Shown in pieces: positions 9,276-16,924 of a stretch of DNA of 43,347 nt. This stretch comes from Massilibacteroides sp. GTDB taxonomy: Bacteria > Bacteroidota > Bacteroidia > Bacteroidales > Tannerellaceae. The notes below the pieces were generated by a model that was given only the letters and a program-made list of their open reading frames with translations, was not told the DNA's origin and searched no databases. Location: assembly GCF_028705895.1 (NCBI RefSeq), contig NZ_JAQWCQ010000030.1, positions 1-43,347 of the forward strand. Reading direction: 5' to 3'. The translations under genes and the position numbers were made by a program. Positions within the stretch are counted from its first letter, which is position 1; each line of letters opens with the position of its first letter.

Positions 9276-9665
9276 TTACTTGTCTCCCCTTTGATAAATA
9301 ATATCCTTCCCAAGAAGTACTTCGTCAACCCCTTTCAAATGAAGATGAAGAGGTATATTCTTATCATAATTACTTGCCCTTTTCACAAACAGAGTATCCA
9401 TTGATTCCTGATAAGAATAACCCGCAATTGCACCTATATTGCCCTCTTTATAAGAAATATAGGTTTCTTCCTTTGTTAAAGCCTCAGTATAAAACACATT
9501 ATCCGGAGTTAGTTTACTATCCTGAATACATACTACCTTAAACTGATCCGATATATTACGCAATGACCATTGTCTGTAATCCGGTTTATAATTTAGTAAT
9601 AATAGAGAAAAATATATCGTTGTAAAAGCTCCGATAAAAAGAAGCAATTTATTACTTGTTCTCAT
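9276..9665 (-). CDS. Small single-membrane-anchor protein of the GntR/ABC operon, function unknown
   Basis: From the ATG at 9665 this is a 129-residue protein. It opens with MRTSNKLLLFIGAFTTIYFSLLLLNY, one uncleaved-looking hydrophobic segment, followed by a soluble domain rich in charged residues. I recognise no family. A longer reading extending upstream to 9782 would sit inside the regulator gene and lacks support, so I prefer 9665. It overlaps the regulator gene by 14 nt and is the last gene of a four-gene minus-strand operon. It may be a partner or substrate-side component of that transporter, which is inference from position only. Confidence 0.65.
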   Translation of the reverse strand: MRTSNKLLLFIGAFTTIYFSLLLLNYKPDYRQWSLRNISDQFKVVCIQDSKLTPDNVFYTEALTKEETYISYKEGNIGAIAGYSYQESMDTLFVKRASNYDKNIPLHLHLKGVDEVLLGKDIIYQRGDK

Positions 9666-10035
9666 GATTTTTCTTGTTTGATTGATAAATAGTATATGCT
9701 TTATGAAGATTTTCGAATCCGATTCCAAGAAGATCCATTTCCTTAAATAGTTCAGGCAAATCCTCCTGAAGAAAAGTTGCATGGCGCTGTTTATGTATTT
9801 CAGCTTTTGCAGTTGAAGAAATAAAATACCCTACTCCTCTTTTATTGTAAATAATTCCATTCTGCTGCAACCGCTCAAAAGAACGCATAACTGTATTCGG
9901 ATTGACTTCAACTTCAACGGCCAGTTCCCTTACAGAAGGTATTCTTTCTTCGGGCAGATAGATTTCATCCAATACCCGCTTGCAAATCAAATCGGAAATC
10001 TGGAGAAAAATTGGTTTATTGTCATTAAAGTTCAT
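9652..10035 (-). CDS. GntR-family (YtrA-like) transcriptional regulator
   Basis: The 127-residue protein has a GntR winged-helix domain over its first ~75 residues: KPIFLQISDLICKRVLDEIY, then PSVRELAVEVEVNPNTVMRS and QQNGIIYNKRGVGYFI. The short C-terminal tail of ~50 residues, instead of a large ligand domain, is typical of the YtrA subfamily. Those regulators normally repress their own ABC transporter operons. Here it is the third gene in such an operon and overlaps the permease gene by 4 nt. A matching inverted repeat sits just upstream of the operon (11497-11518). Confidence 0.9.
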   Translation of the reverse strand: MNFNDNKPIFLQISDLICKRVLDEIYLPEERIPSVRELAVEVEVNPNTVMRSFERLQQNGIIYNKRGVGYFISSTAKAEIHKQRHATFLQEDLPELFKEMDLLGIGFENLHKAYTIYQSNKKNHENK

Positions 10036-10781
10036 CGCTGTTCCTTTTCTTTAAGTTTCAAGTAACCAATATAGACAATCATAAGAATGATCGCAAGATG
10101 TATATATGTTCCATGTTGACATAAAGACAGAATGCCCGGATAAACATTCTCAACAGAATAAGTAGCCGTATGAGTACTAAATAAAACTCCATTTTCTTCC
10201 AGATAATAAGGATAGAAGTTTTCATTTATGTTAAGAAACAAGAATAGAAGTATCCCCACAATAAAAAAGGATTTTAAGGGAGCATTCTTTTTTATTGAAA
10301 GCATGGATAACCAAAAGACGCTCATCAAGACAAAAAGGAGTGATACGTATTTATCGGAATTAGAATTTGTAAAATGAAAAAAGTCCTGAAAAATAATACT
10401 ACTGATTTCTCCTAAACGCACCATAGAAAATACACTGGTTGAAATGAAATAAACAAGTGCACCTGCAATTAATATGAGTAAAACGACAATACCCTGTCCT
10501 GAAAATTTCTCTATTGGTCTTGCCGGAGTAAGGAATCCTACCCCTTTTACAGAGTTTGACCGATAATGAACATAGTTCATTCCAAAAAAGTAAGACATTA
10601 ATAATATATAGGCTTTCATTGTTTGTAACTCGGAGAGTGTCACATCAAAATCAGAAACTAATAATAAAGTAACCGATATGACAATAACACTGGCAGAGAA
10701 TCCCCATAAAAAATACTCTTTCAGTTCATACCAATCTGCTAATAACAAACATCTTATACGCTTTAAACTTATTGTATTCAT
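10032..10781 (-). CDS. ABC transporter permease-like membrane protein
   Basis: The 249-residue protein has about six hydrophobic segments, for example LWGFSASVIVISVTLLLVSD, VVLLILIAGALVYFISTSVF and FFIVGILLFLFLNI. It has no signal peptide or soluble domain. It lies 4 nt after the ATPase gene and overlaps the regulator gene by 4 nt, so it is most likely the membrane half of this two-part ABC system. Sequence similarity to a named permease family is not obvious. YtrA-linked exporters often respond to cell-envelope stress, but the substrate here is unknown. Confidence 0.75.
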   Translation of the reverse strand: MNTISLKRIRCLLLADWYELKEYFLWGFSASVIVISVTLLLVSDFDVTLSELQTMKAYILLMSYFFGMNYVHYRSNSVKGVGFLTPARPIEKFSGQGIVVLLILIAGALVYFISTSVFSMVRLGEISSIIFQDFFHFTNSNSDKYVSLLFVLMSVFWLSMLSIKKNAPLKSFFIVGILLFLFLNINENFYPYYLEENGVLFSTHTATYSVENVYPGILSLCQHGTYIHLAIILMIVYIGYLKLKEKEQR

Positions 10782-10785
10782 ACAA

Positions 10786-11487
10786 TCAGACTTTTAATTG
10801 AGGTGTAACAATTATTTCTTCAAATAAGCTCTCTAAGGAAGTCGAACAATTATCTAAGGAGTCGTTATAGGCTATTTTCCCCTTGTCCATAATAATAACC
10901 GAATCAATCAGACTGTCTAAATCACGCACCTGATGGGTTGACAGGATCACAATCTGCTCTTCACGTACAAAAGAGGCCAATAGTTGTCGGAAGATCTTTT
11001 TTGATGGAATATCAAGTCCGTTCGTAGGTTCGTCAAAAAGCAAAATCGGCGTATTTGCAGCCAAAGCCATTGTGATTAGTACTTTTTTCTGTTGGCCGTG
11101 AGATAATTTCTTAATCCTTTTCGTATGGTCTATCTCAAAGTATTCCATACAGGTTTTAAGTATTTCGTTGTTGAACGAAGGATAAAACGGAGCATACATA
11201 GTAAAATACTCATTTACTCTTACATCGGGAAATTCAGGCTTTTCCTGAACCAAAAAGAGTTTTTGCAACAGTTCCACAGGACGATACTTTACATCCTGAT
11301 TCCATAAACGGCACGCTCCCCGATCGGGAATCAGAAGACCGCAGATTAGTTTGAGCAAAGTTGACTTTCCTTCGCCGTTTTTTCCCAACAGACCGTATAT
11401 ATGTCCGGGCTGTAATATCAGGTTAATATTATCCAAAACCTTCTGTTTTTGGGAATAAGAAAATGTTAATTCATTACATTCAATCAT
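10786..11487 (-). CDS. ABC transporter ATP-binding protein
   Basis: The 233-residue ATPase has all the classical motifs in order: Walker A GLLGKNGEGKST near residue 33, Q-loop around FLVQEKP, signature LSHGQQKKV, Walker B PILLFDEPTNGLD, and the H-loop ILSTHQ. I chose the ATG at 11487, because the TTG three codons upstream gives no better start. This is the first gene of a four-gene operon with a permease, a YtrA-like regulator and a small membrane protein. It probably powers export of, or protection from, an unidentified compound. Confidence 0.93.
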   Translation of the reverse strand: MIECNELTFSYSQKQKVLDNINLILQPGHIYGLLGKNGEGKSTLLKLICGLLIPDRGACRLWNQDVKYRPVELLQKLFLVQEKPEFPDVRVNEYFTMYAPFYPSFNNEILKTCMEYFEIDHTKRIKKLSHGQQKKVLITMALAANTPILLFDEPTNGLDIPSKKIFRQLLASFVREEQIVILSTHQVRDLDSLIDSVIIMDKGKIAYNDSLDNCSTSLESLFEEIIVTPQLKV

Positions 11488-11496
11488 GTTAAACAA

Positions 11497-11518
11497 GTGT
11501 ATTAGTTTGTTAGTACAC
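11497..11518 (-). promoter_or_regulatory. Probable operator of the YtrA-like regulator
   Basis: A 22-bp inverted repeat has arms GTGTATTAG and TTAGTACAC around TTTG, matching at 7 of 9 paired positions. It ends 10 nt before the ATPase start codon. GTGTA...TACAC dyads are the kind of site used by YtrA-type GntR proteins. Autorepression of the operon is inferred from this fit. Confidence 0.6.
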
Positions 11519-11710
11519 CGCTAATGTATATAATGTTTTTATATAACATCAAAATTTATCAGAAAAAAGACTTAAATTAACATTAATTTATTTTTATCTA
11601 TAGTTTATTTAGTCCTAATGAATCAGAAAATGGACTCTTCAATTCGAAACGTTAGAGTTTGCCTTGAGTTCTCGGTTTACAAAAAAAAATCAAAATGTTG
11701 GTAAATTCCC

Positions 11711-11855
11711 TACTTTTGCATCGGATTGACACCGACTGCAAATAACAAGTTCTGATCTGCTTTCTCCAAGAAAACAACAAAAGATATGCCCGAAGAACAA
11801 AATTCAGGACAGACTGTTTAAATCGCATTATCCGGCATGTTCGTTTTTTTTAAAC
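11711..11855 (+). ncRNA. Candidate small RNA, unidentified
   Basis: TACTTTTG at 11711-11718 looks like a -7 box. Just after it lies a hairpin with arms TTGCATCGG and CCGA-C-TGCAA (11716-11741). Further on GTTCTGA (near 11750) can pair with TCAGGAC (near 11804). ATGCC/GGCAT or GAACA/TGTTC can pair near the 3' end, which runs into eight T. No -33 box is seen at the usual spacing and the -7 box overlaps the first hairpin. I could not match it to a known RNA family. Confidence 0.25.
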
Positions 11856-11883
11856 TGAACTAAACAATAAAAAAAGGCAATGC

Positions 11884-11993
11884 AAAAAGAATAAAGGTCA
11901 TATTCAAAAATACGACCTTTATTTTTCGAAAAATATCCTTTGTTTTTTGGAAAATAACCTTTGTATTTTCGGCAAAAAAAGGTCTGTTTTTGG
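11884..11993. repeat. Array of five degenerate ~22-nt repeats, family site B
   Basis: One inverted unit (11884-11904, contains AATAAAGGTC) is followed by four direct units of 21-23 nt starting at 11906, 11929, 11951 and 11973. Each has an A-run, a CCTTT or close variant, and a T-run ending in GG or CG. There are no unique spacers, so this is not a CRISPR. The same unit occurs at 9213-9256 and 31650-31718. Confidence 0.75.
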
Positions 11994-12241
11994 TCATTAT
12001 AGAATATTTATTGGTTCGGAATTATAGAAACGAAAGAAAAATGACACTGAATTCTTGCTAAGTATGTAAGTAAAACGGTCGAAATGATGTCTTTTTGTCT
12101 TATTTGACTGTGTTTTGTCAAATACCAATTGACAGGCGGCAGCGACAATCAAATCATGTTTGAAAAAATCAGAGTATAAATTCAAAACAGTTTCTCAAAG
12201 GAGAGAAAATAATCTCTATCACTGTTGTACCGACAAAGGAT

Positions 12242-12442
12242 TCAATGCAAAATTAAACGGAAGCCAACCCTTGGAATATTTTTAATTTCTATTTCGGGTA
12301 TAGAAGCTAATGCTGAACGTAGTCTTTTGATAATCTGAGAAATACGATTCGTGTTGTCATCTAAACCTTTCCAAAGCTCATTTGCTATTTCTTCTTTTGT
12401 TAGAAAATAATCAGGTTTGTTGATAGATATTTGCTCCGCCAT
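12242..12442 (-). CDS. Isolated winged-helix DNA-binding ORF (response-regulator C-terminal type), possibly a remnant
   Basis: The 66-residue ORF reads FLTKEEIANELWKGLDDNTN, then ISQIIKRLRSALASIPEIEI and NIPRVGFRLIL. This matches the Trans_reg_C winged helix of OmpR/PhoB-type response regulators, including the closing VGFRL strand. A complete regulator would have a receiver or other domain of 100+ residues in front. Here there is an in-frame TAG two codons upstream of the ATG and no related coding sequence before it. It could be a working mini-regulator, but a truncated relic is at least as likely. It lies in an otherwise gene-poor stretch. Confidence 0.6.
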   Translation of the reverse strand: MAEQISINKPDYFLTKEEIANELWKGLDDNTNRISQIIKRLRSALASIPEIEIKNIPRVGFRLILH

Positions 12443-12529
12443 TTCCTATTGCGAATTGAAGTTCCATACATCTATTAAGGGAGTCCTATCTGTGAACTAT
12501 TACGATCAATCATCTTTTCATCTAAATAA

Positions 12530-12566
12530 AAAAAGGAAGGCATTTAGAGGTTTGCAGCCTTTTTCT
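12530..12566. terminator. Weak terminator-like hairpin before the M23 peptidase gene
   Basis: AAGGC (near 12537) pairs with GCCTT (near 12558), and the stem extends outward through G-T and A-T pairs. T-rich flanks exist on both strands. It overlaps the presumed promoter upstream region, so the role is uncertain. Confidence 0.35.
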
Positions 12567-12574
12567 TAAGTTTG
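12567..12574 (+). promoter_or_regulatory. -7 promoter element for the M23 peptidase gene
   Basis: TAAGTTTG fits TAnnTTTG, with a weak TTTA about 20 nt upstream. Transcription would start near 12580. That rules out the in-frame TTG at 12572 as the start codon and leaves ATG at 12590 or 12605. Confidence 0.5.
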
Positions 12575-12604
12575 TACCACAATCAATGTATGAACACGGT
12601 GGCG

Positions 12605-14293
12605 ATGAAGTTTTATCCTATTATTATATTCTATCTTTTTTCGTTTTTTTCTCCTGTTTTGACTTTTGCCCAGGAAAAAGGCATGCGTAATCCGTTTGAT
12701 TTTCCGATTCTGCTAAGTGCTAATTTCGGAGAATTGCGCGCTAATCATTTTCATTCCGGTATTGATTTTAAAACGCAGGGCGTGGAAGGAAAACCCGTAC
12801 ATGCGGTACAAGACGGCTATATTTCCCGGATTGGCGTGAGTCCTTGGGGGTATGGCAATGTACTTTATATGAATCATCCGGACGGGACGACAACGGTTTA
12901 CGGACATTTGCAGAAGTTTGAGAAAAATATAGCTGAATATGTGAAAGCTGAACAATATCTTGCGGAAAGTTTTACGGTCAACCTTACTCCGGAGGCGGAG
13001 AAATTCGTATTTAAAAAGGGTGATATAATTGGTTTAGGAGGGAATTCGGGAAGTTCCGGAGGTCCGCATCTGCATTTTGAAGTACGCGATACGGAAACGG
13101 AAGAGGTTTTAGATCCGTTGATCTATTATAAGAATAAGATCAAAGATACGCGCCCGCCGGTTATCCGTGGACTTAAAGTTTATCCAATGGAGGGAAAAGG
13201 AATCGTAAATGGAAGCAGTCGCGCGCGTACAATAAAGTTAACGACATCCAAAGGATCAAAACAGACTGTTGTAGCCGATAAACTTGAAGCTTGGGGAGAA
13301 ATAGCTTTTGGCATTAAAGCCTTTGATGCGATGGACGAAACATCAAATATTTATGGCGTTAAGGAAGTGATTCTGATGAAAGACAGTGATGTGGTGTTCA
13401 GAAGTAATATTGACCGTTTTTCGTTTGACGAAACCCGTTATATCAACAGCTTTACGGATTATGCAGAATGGAGAAACAGCGGGTCTTTTTATATGAAGAA
13501 TTATATTGAACCGGGTAATCGTTTACCATTTATTGAAAGCTTGAACAAGGGAATTATTACAATAGATGAAGAGAAAATATACCTTCTCTCCTATCTCTTG
13601 TCTGACAAGTATGGAAATACGACAACACTGGCTTTCAAAGTGCATGGAAAAAAGCAGTCGTTACCCGAAACAGAAGATACAGTTATCTTTAATTGGTCGG
13701 GCGATAATCGTTTTGCAGCTAAAGGAGTACGGTTATCCATTCCCCGAGGCAACTTATATACGGATATCCATCTTCGTTATCGCGTAAAAGAAGATTCTAC
13801 AGCTTTAGCTGCCACTCATCTATTGCATACGCAAGCAGAACCTTTACATCAATCGGCCTCTTTGTCCATTAAATTGCAGCATGATACACTAACTAACAAA
13901 CAACAATATGGTATCGTACGCCTGCACAAAGGCCGTAGCTATTGGATTGGAGGAACATATCAGGAAGGTTGGATACAAGGGGGCATAAGAGAGTTAGCTG
14001 CTTATTCTGTTGCTGCAGATACACTTCCTCCGGTAATAACACCTGTTGATCCGGAAACCTGGGTGAGAAAGAAACGTATTACGATTCGCGTTGCTGATCG
14101 TTTAAGTGGATTAGACACCTATCGTGGAGAAATAGATGGGGAGTATGTTCTTTTTCAGTCTGATGGGAAGAAAGGATTACTTACGTATGATTTTGATACC
14201 GAACGTCTGAGTCGGGGTAGTCACGAATTAACATTTACTACGGTGGACGCTTGTGGTAATAGTTCTGTTTTCTCACGTAAGTTTGTTTGGTAA
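12605..14293 (+). CDS. Exported M23-family (LytM-like) metallopeptidase
   Basis: From the ATG at 12605 the protein has 562 residues. It starts with a signal peptide (FYPIIIFYLFSFFSPVLTFAQ) that is probably cut after FAQ. An ATG at 12590 would add five residues. Zinc ligands of an M23 peptidase are present: HxxxD in NHFHSGIDF (H50, D54) and HxH in GGPHLHFEVRD near residue 155. Such enzymes cut peptide cross-links in peptidoglycan, or act as LytM-type activators when inactive; here the ligands are intact. The C-terminal ~400 residues have no obvious enzyme motif but repeat beta-rich, Ig-like text. The topB promoter lies across its stop codon. Confidence 0.88.
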   Translation: MKFYPIIIFYLFSFFSPVLTFAQEKGMRNPFDFPILLSANFGELRANHFHSGIDFKTQGVEGKPVHAVQDGYISRIGVSPWGYGNVLYMNHPDGTTTVYGHLQKFEKNIAEYVKAEQYLAESFTVNLTPEAEKFVFKKGDIIGLGGNSGSSGGPHLHFEVRDTETEEVLDPLIYYKNKIKDTRPPVIRGLKVYPMEGKGIVNGSSRARTIKLTTSKGSKQTVVADKLEAWGEIAFGIKAFDAMDETSNIYGVKEVILMKDSDVVFRSNIDRFSFDETRYINSFTDYAEWRNSGSFYMKNYIEPGNRLPFIESLNKGIITIDEEKIYLLSYLLSDKYGNTTTLAFKVHGKKQSLPETEDTVIFNWSGDNRFAAKGVRLSIPRGNLYTDIHLRYRVKEDSTALAATHLLHTQAEPLHQSASLSIKLQHDTLTNKQQYGIVRLHKGRSYWIGGTYQEGWIQGGIRELAAYSVAADTLPPVITPVDPETWVRKKRITIRVADRLSGLDTYRGEIDGEYVLFQSDGKKGLLTYDFDTERLSRGSHELTFTTVDACGNSSVFSRKFVW

Positions 14294-14316
14294 AAAGTCT
14301 TCTTTTTGTAATTTTG
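14286..14316 (+). promoter_or_regulatory. Near-ideal Bacteroidota promoter for topB
   Basis: TTTG (14286-14289), exactly 19 nt, then TAATTTTG (14309-14316) fits the TTTG-N19-TAnnTTTG model. It spans the stop codon of the upstream gene. The expected transcription start falls at or just before the topB ATG at 14323. Confidence 0.7.
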
Positions 14317-14322
14317 AATAAC

Positions 14323-16359
14323 ATGAAAGTATGTATTGCCGAAAAGCCCAGCGTGGCACGTGAAATAGCTGATATTCTTGGCGCAAAGACAAGGCATAAG
14401 GGATATCTGGAAGGTAACGGCTATCAGGTGACGTGGACTTTCGGACATTTATGTACGTTGAAAGAGCCCCATGAATACACACCGGGGTGGCGACAGTGGA
14501 GCCTCACTTCATTACCGATGATTCCTCCCCGATTCGGTATTAAGCTGATTGATAGTCCGTCTTATATCGAACAATTCAATGTGATAGAAAGCCTGATGAA
14601 GGATGCTGAAATGGTGATAAACTGTGGTGATGCGGGGCAGGAAGGAGAATTGATTCAGCGTTGGGTGATGCAAAAGGCAGGATGCAAATGCCCTGTTTAC
14701 CGTCTGTGGATATCTTCATTGACTGAAGATGCCATACGCGAAGGGTTTGCAAAGCTGAAAGATCAATCGGAGTTTGCACCCTTATATGAAGCCGGATTAT
14801 CCCGCGCTATCGGAGATTGGTTGCTGGGAATGAATGCTACCCGTCTATATACTTTAAAATACGGACAAAACAGACAGGTTCTTTCCATCGGACGTGTGCA
14901 GACTCCTACGTTGGCTTTAATTGTTAACAGACAGCACGAGATAGATCATTTTACACCGGAACCATTCTGGGAGTTAAAGACAATCTACAGAAACACTAAA
15001 TTCTCTGCTACCAAAGGTAAGTTCCTGAATAAGGAAGAAGGAGAAGCCTTTTTAGAAATAGCGCGTCAGGCCGATTTCACGGTTACTGACGTTACACAAA
15101 AGAAAGGGAAAGAATATGCACCCCGTTTGTTTGACCTGACCTCGCTTCAGGTGGAATGCAACAAGAAATTTGCTTTTACGGCCGATGATACTCTAAAGCT
15201 GATCCAATCTCTTTATGAAAAGAAGGTAACGACCTATCCTCGTGTAGATACAACCTACCTGAGCGAAGATATTTATCCGAAAGTGCCAACCATTCTTAAA
15301 GGACTTGAAGGATATGAAACCTTAACGGCAGCGTTAGATGGAAAAAAGATTCCTAAAAGTAAGAAGGTCTTTGACAATACTAAAATAACAGATCACCATG
15401 CCATTATACCGACCGGAGTTCCGGCACGGAATCTGAATGAAAACGAACGGAAGGTTTACGACATGGTAACCCGCCGTTTTATCGCGGCATTTTATCCGGA
15501 TTGCGATATTTCAACGACTACTATCCTCGGGAAAGTGGATAAAGTAGATTTTAAAGTCAGCGGAAAACAAATCATTAATCCGGGTTGGCGCGTTGTTTTC
15601 GGAGCAGAACAAAAAGATCCGGATAATCCGGAAACCGAAGAGGATGCCGGCGTTTTACCAGCATTTGAAGTTGGAGAAAGCGGTCCGCATGAACCTGTAT
15701 TGGGTGAATCCTGGACGCAACCTCCCAAACCTTATACGGAAGCAACCTTGCTCCGTGCAATGGAGACGGCCGGAAAATTGGTGGATAATGATGAATTGCG
15801 TGATGCATTAAAGGAAAACGGCATAGGACGCCCTTCTACCCGTGCTGCTATCATTGAGACGTTATTTAAACGGAATTATATCCGTAAAGAGCGGAAAAAT
15901 TTATTTCCGACAGCCACCGGAAAAGAGCTTATCGGAGTAATCAATGAAGAATTACTGAAAAGTGCCGAATTGACCGGTCTTTGGGAAAAGAAACTCCGTC
16001 AGATTGAAAAGGGGCAGTACGAAGCAAGGCTTTTTTTGGAGGAGCTAAAGCAAATGCTTAATGAGATTGTTCAGCATGTATTATGTGACCAAAGCAACCG
16101 CAGCATTACAATTGAAGAAGCCGTAAAGGAAGAAGTTAAGAAGGAAAAGAAACCTCGTAAACCGCGAACTCCTAAGGAAAAGCCTAAAATGGAGACACCC
16201 GTTTGCCCTATCTGTAAAAAAGGAACGGTTTTAAGAGGAAAGTCTGCCTACGGATGTTCATCCTATAAGGATGGTTGTACATTTCGTTTAGACTATACGA
16301 CCTATGGCGAAGGCCTTACAGACCAACAGTTGATAGAACTAATCCAAAAGTTGAAATAA
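14323..16359 (+). CDS. topB: DNA topoisomerase III (type IA)
   Basis: The 678-residue protein starts MKVCIAEKPSVAREIADILG, typical of TopB. The TOPRIM domain has NCGDAGQEGELIQRW (D103, E107, E109). The active-site tyrosine is Y305 in VTTYPRVDTTYL. The C-terminus has a basic, Lys/Pro-rich linker and one zinc-finger-like segment (CPICKKGTVLRG...YGCSSYKDGC). The enzyme relaxes and decatenates single-strand-containing DNA. I chose the ATG at 14323 because an upstream in-frame start (14287) lies within the promoter and the preceding gene. Eight bases separate its stop from the Nudix gene. Confidence 0.95.
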   Translation: MKVCIAEKPSVAREIADILGAKTRHKGYLEGNGYQVTWTFGHLCTLKEPHEYTPGWRQWSLTSLPMIPPRFGIKLIDSPSYIEQFNVIESLMKDAEMVINCGDAGQEGELIQRWVMQKAGCKCPVYRLWISSLTEDAIREGFAKLKDQSEFAPLYEAGLSRAIGDWLLGMNATRLYTLKYGQNRQVLSIGRVQTPTLALIVNRQHEIDHFTPEPFWELKTIYRNTKFSATKGKFLNKEEGEAFLEIARQADFTVTDVTQKKGKEYAPRLFDLTSLQVECNKKFAFTADDTLKLIQSLYEKKVTTYPRVDTTYLSEDIYPKVPTILKGLEGYETLTAALDGKKIPKSKKVFDNTKITDHHAIIPTGVPARNLNENERKVYDMVTRRFIAAFYPDCDISTTTILGKVDKVDFKVSGKQIINPGWRVVFGAEQKDPDNPETEEDAGVLPAFEVGESGPHEPVLGESWTQPPKPYTEATLLRAMETAGKLVDNDELRDALKENGIGRPSTRAAIIETLFKRNYIRKERKNLFPTATGKELIGVINEELLKSAELTGLWEKKLRQIEKGQYEARLFLEELKQMLNEIVQHVLCDQSNRSITIEEAVKEEVKKEKKPRKPRTPKEKPKMETPVCPICKKGTVLRGKSAYGCSSYKDGCTFRLDYTTYGEGLTDQQLIELIQKLK

Positions 16360-16366
16360 AGCCTAT

Positions 16367-16870
16367 ATGCAAAAAACAGAATGGTTTCCATTAGTTAATG
16401 AAGCCGGTGAAACAATCGGTAAAGCCAGTCGCCGGGAATGCCATAGCGGCAGTAAACTGCTCCACCCGGTAGTGCATCTGCACATATTTAATGAAGCCGG
16501 AGATATCTATCTGCAAAAACGGTCGATGAACAAAGATATTCAACCGGGAAAATGGGATACTTCGGTTGGCGGTCATATCGACTACGGAGAAACGGTAGAA
16601 GAAGCATTACGGCGCGAAGTTCGGGAAGAATTAGGCATAACAGATTTTAATCCGGAATATTTAACCTCTTATGTATTTGAATCCTCTGTTGAAAAAGAAT
16701 TAGTCAATACCTTTCGTACAATTTATACGGGAATCATACAACCGGATGAAAACGAATTGGACGGAGGCCGCTTCTGGACAATAGCTGAAGTAAGAAATTC
16801 CTTAGGGAAAAATATTTTCACACCGAACTTTGAAACGGAATTTATCCGTTTATTCCTTGCAAAAACTTGA
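16367..16870 (+). CDS. Nudix hydrolase
   Basis: The 167-residue protein carries a full Nudix box as GGHIDYGETVEEALRREV followed by REELGI (the GX5EX7REUXEEXGU pattern), near residues 66-90. The preceding text (EWFPLVNEAGETIGKASRRE, HPVVHLHIFNEAGDIYLQKR) resembles the YfcD / IDI-like branch. Members hydrolyse nucleoside diphosphates linked to other groups, or act as isopentenyl diphosphate isomerases. The substrate cannot be named. It is probably cotranscribed with topB. Confidence 0.9.
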   Translation: MQKTEWFPLVNEAGETIGKASRRECHSGSKLLHPVVHLHIFNEAGDIYLQKRSMNKDIQPGKWDTSVGGHIDYGETVEEALRREVREELGITDFNPEYLTSYVFESSVEKELVNTFRTIYTGIIQPDENELDGGRFWTIAEVRNSLGKNIFTPNFETEFIRLFLAKT

Positions 16871-16924
16871 TTTATTCTGTAGATTCGCTTTTGAAGGTTA
16901 TTGTTATAAACTCAAAAGGCAATT

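Larger units (their letters stand above)
11519..12241. other. Long intergenic region with repeats and a possible small RNA
   Basis: I see no credible protein gene in these ~720 bases. The region holds an AT-rich dyad (TAAATTAA-CA-TTAATTTA at 11573-11590), a possible small RNA (11711-11855), and the tandem repeat array at 11884-11993. The last 250 bases before the isolated winged-helix ORF show no clear structure and may be decayed coding DNA. Confidence 0.6.

Noticed and set aside
11884-11993. CRISPR-like regular spacing
   Set aside because: Units of ~22 nt follow each other without unique spacers and no cas gene is nearby.
11997-12185. 62-residue minus-strand ORF beside the repeat array
   Set aside because: No recognisable motif, odd composition, and no promoter or ribosome context; probably chance in non-coding DNA.
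12572-12604. Earlier TTG start for the M23 peptidase
   Set aside because: It lies within the -7 promoter box, and starting later gives a cleaner signal peptide.
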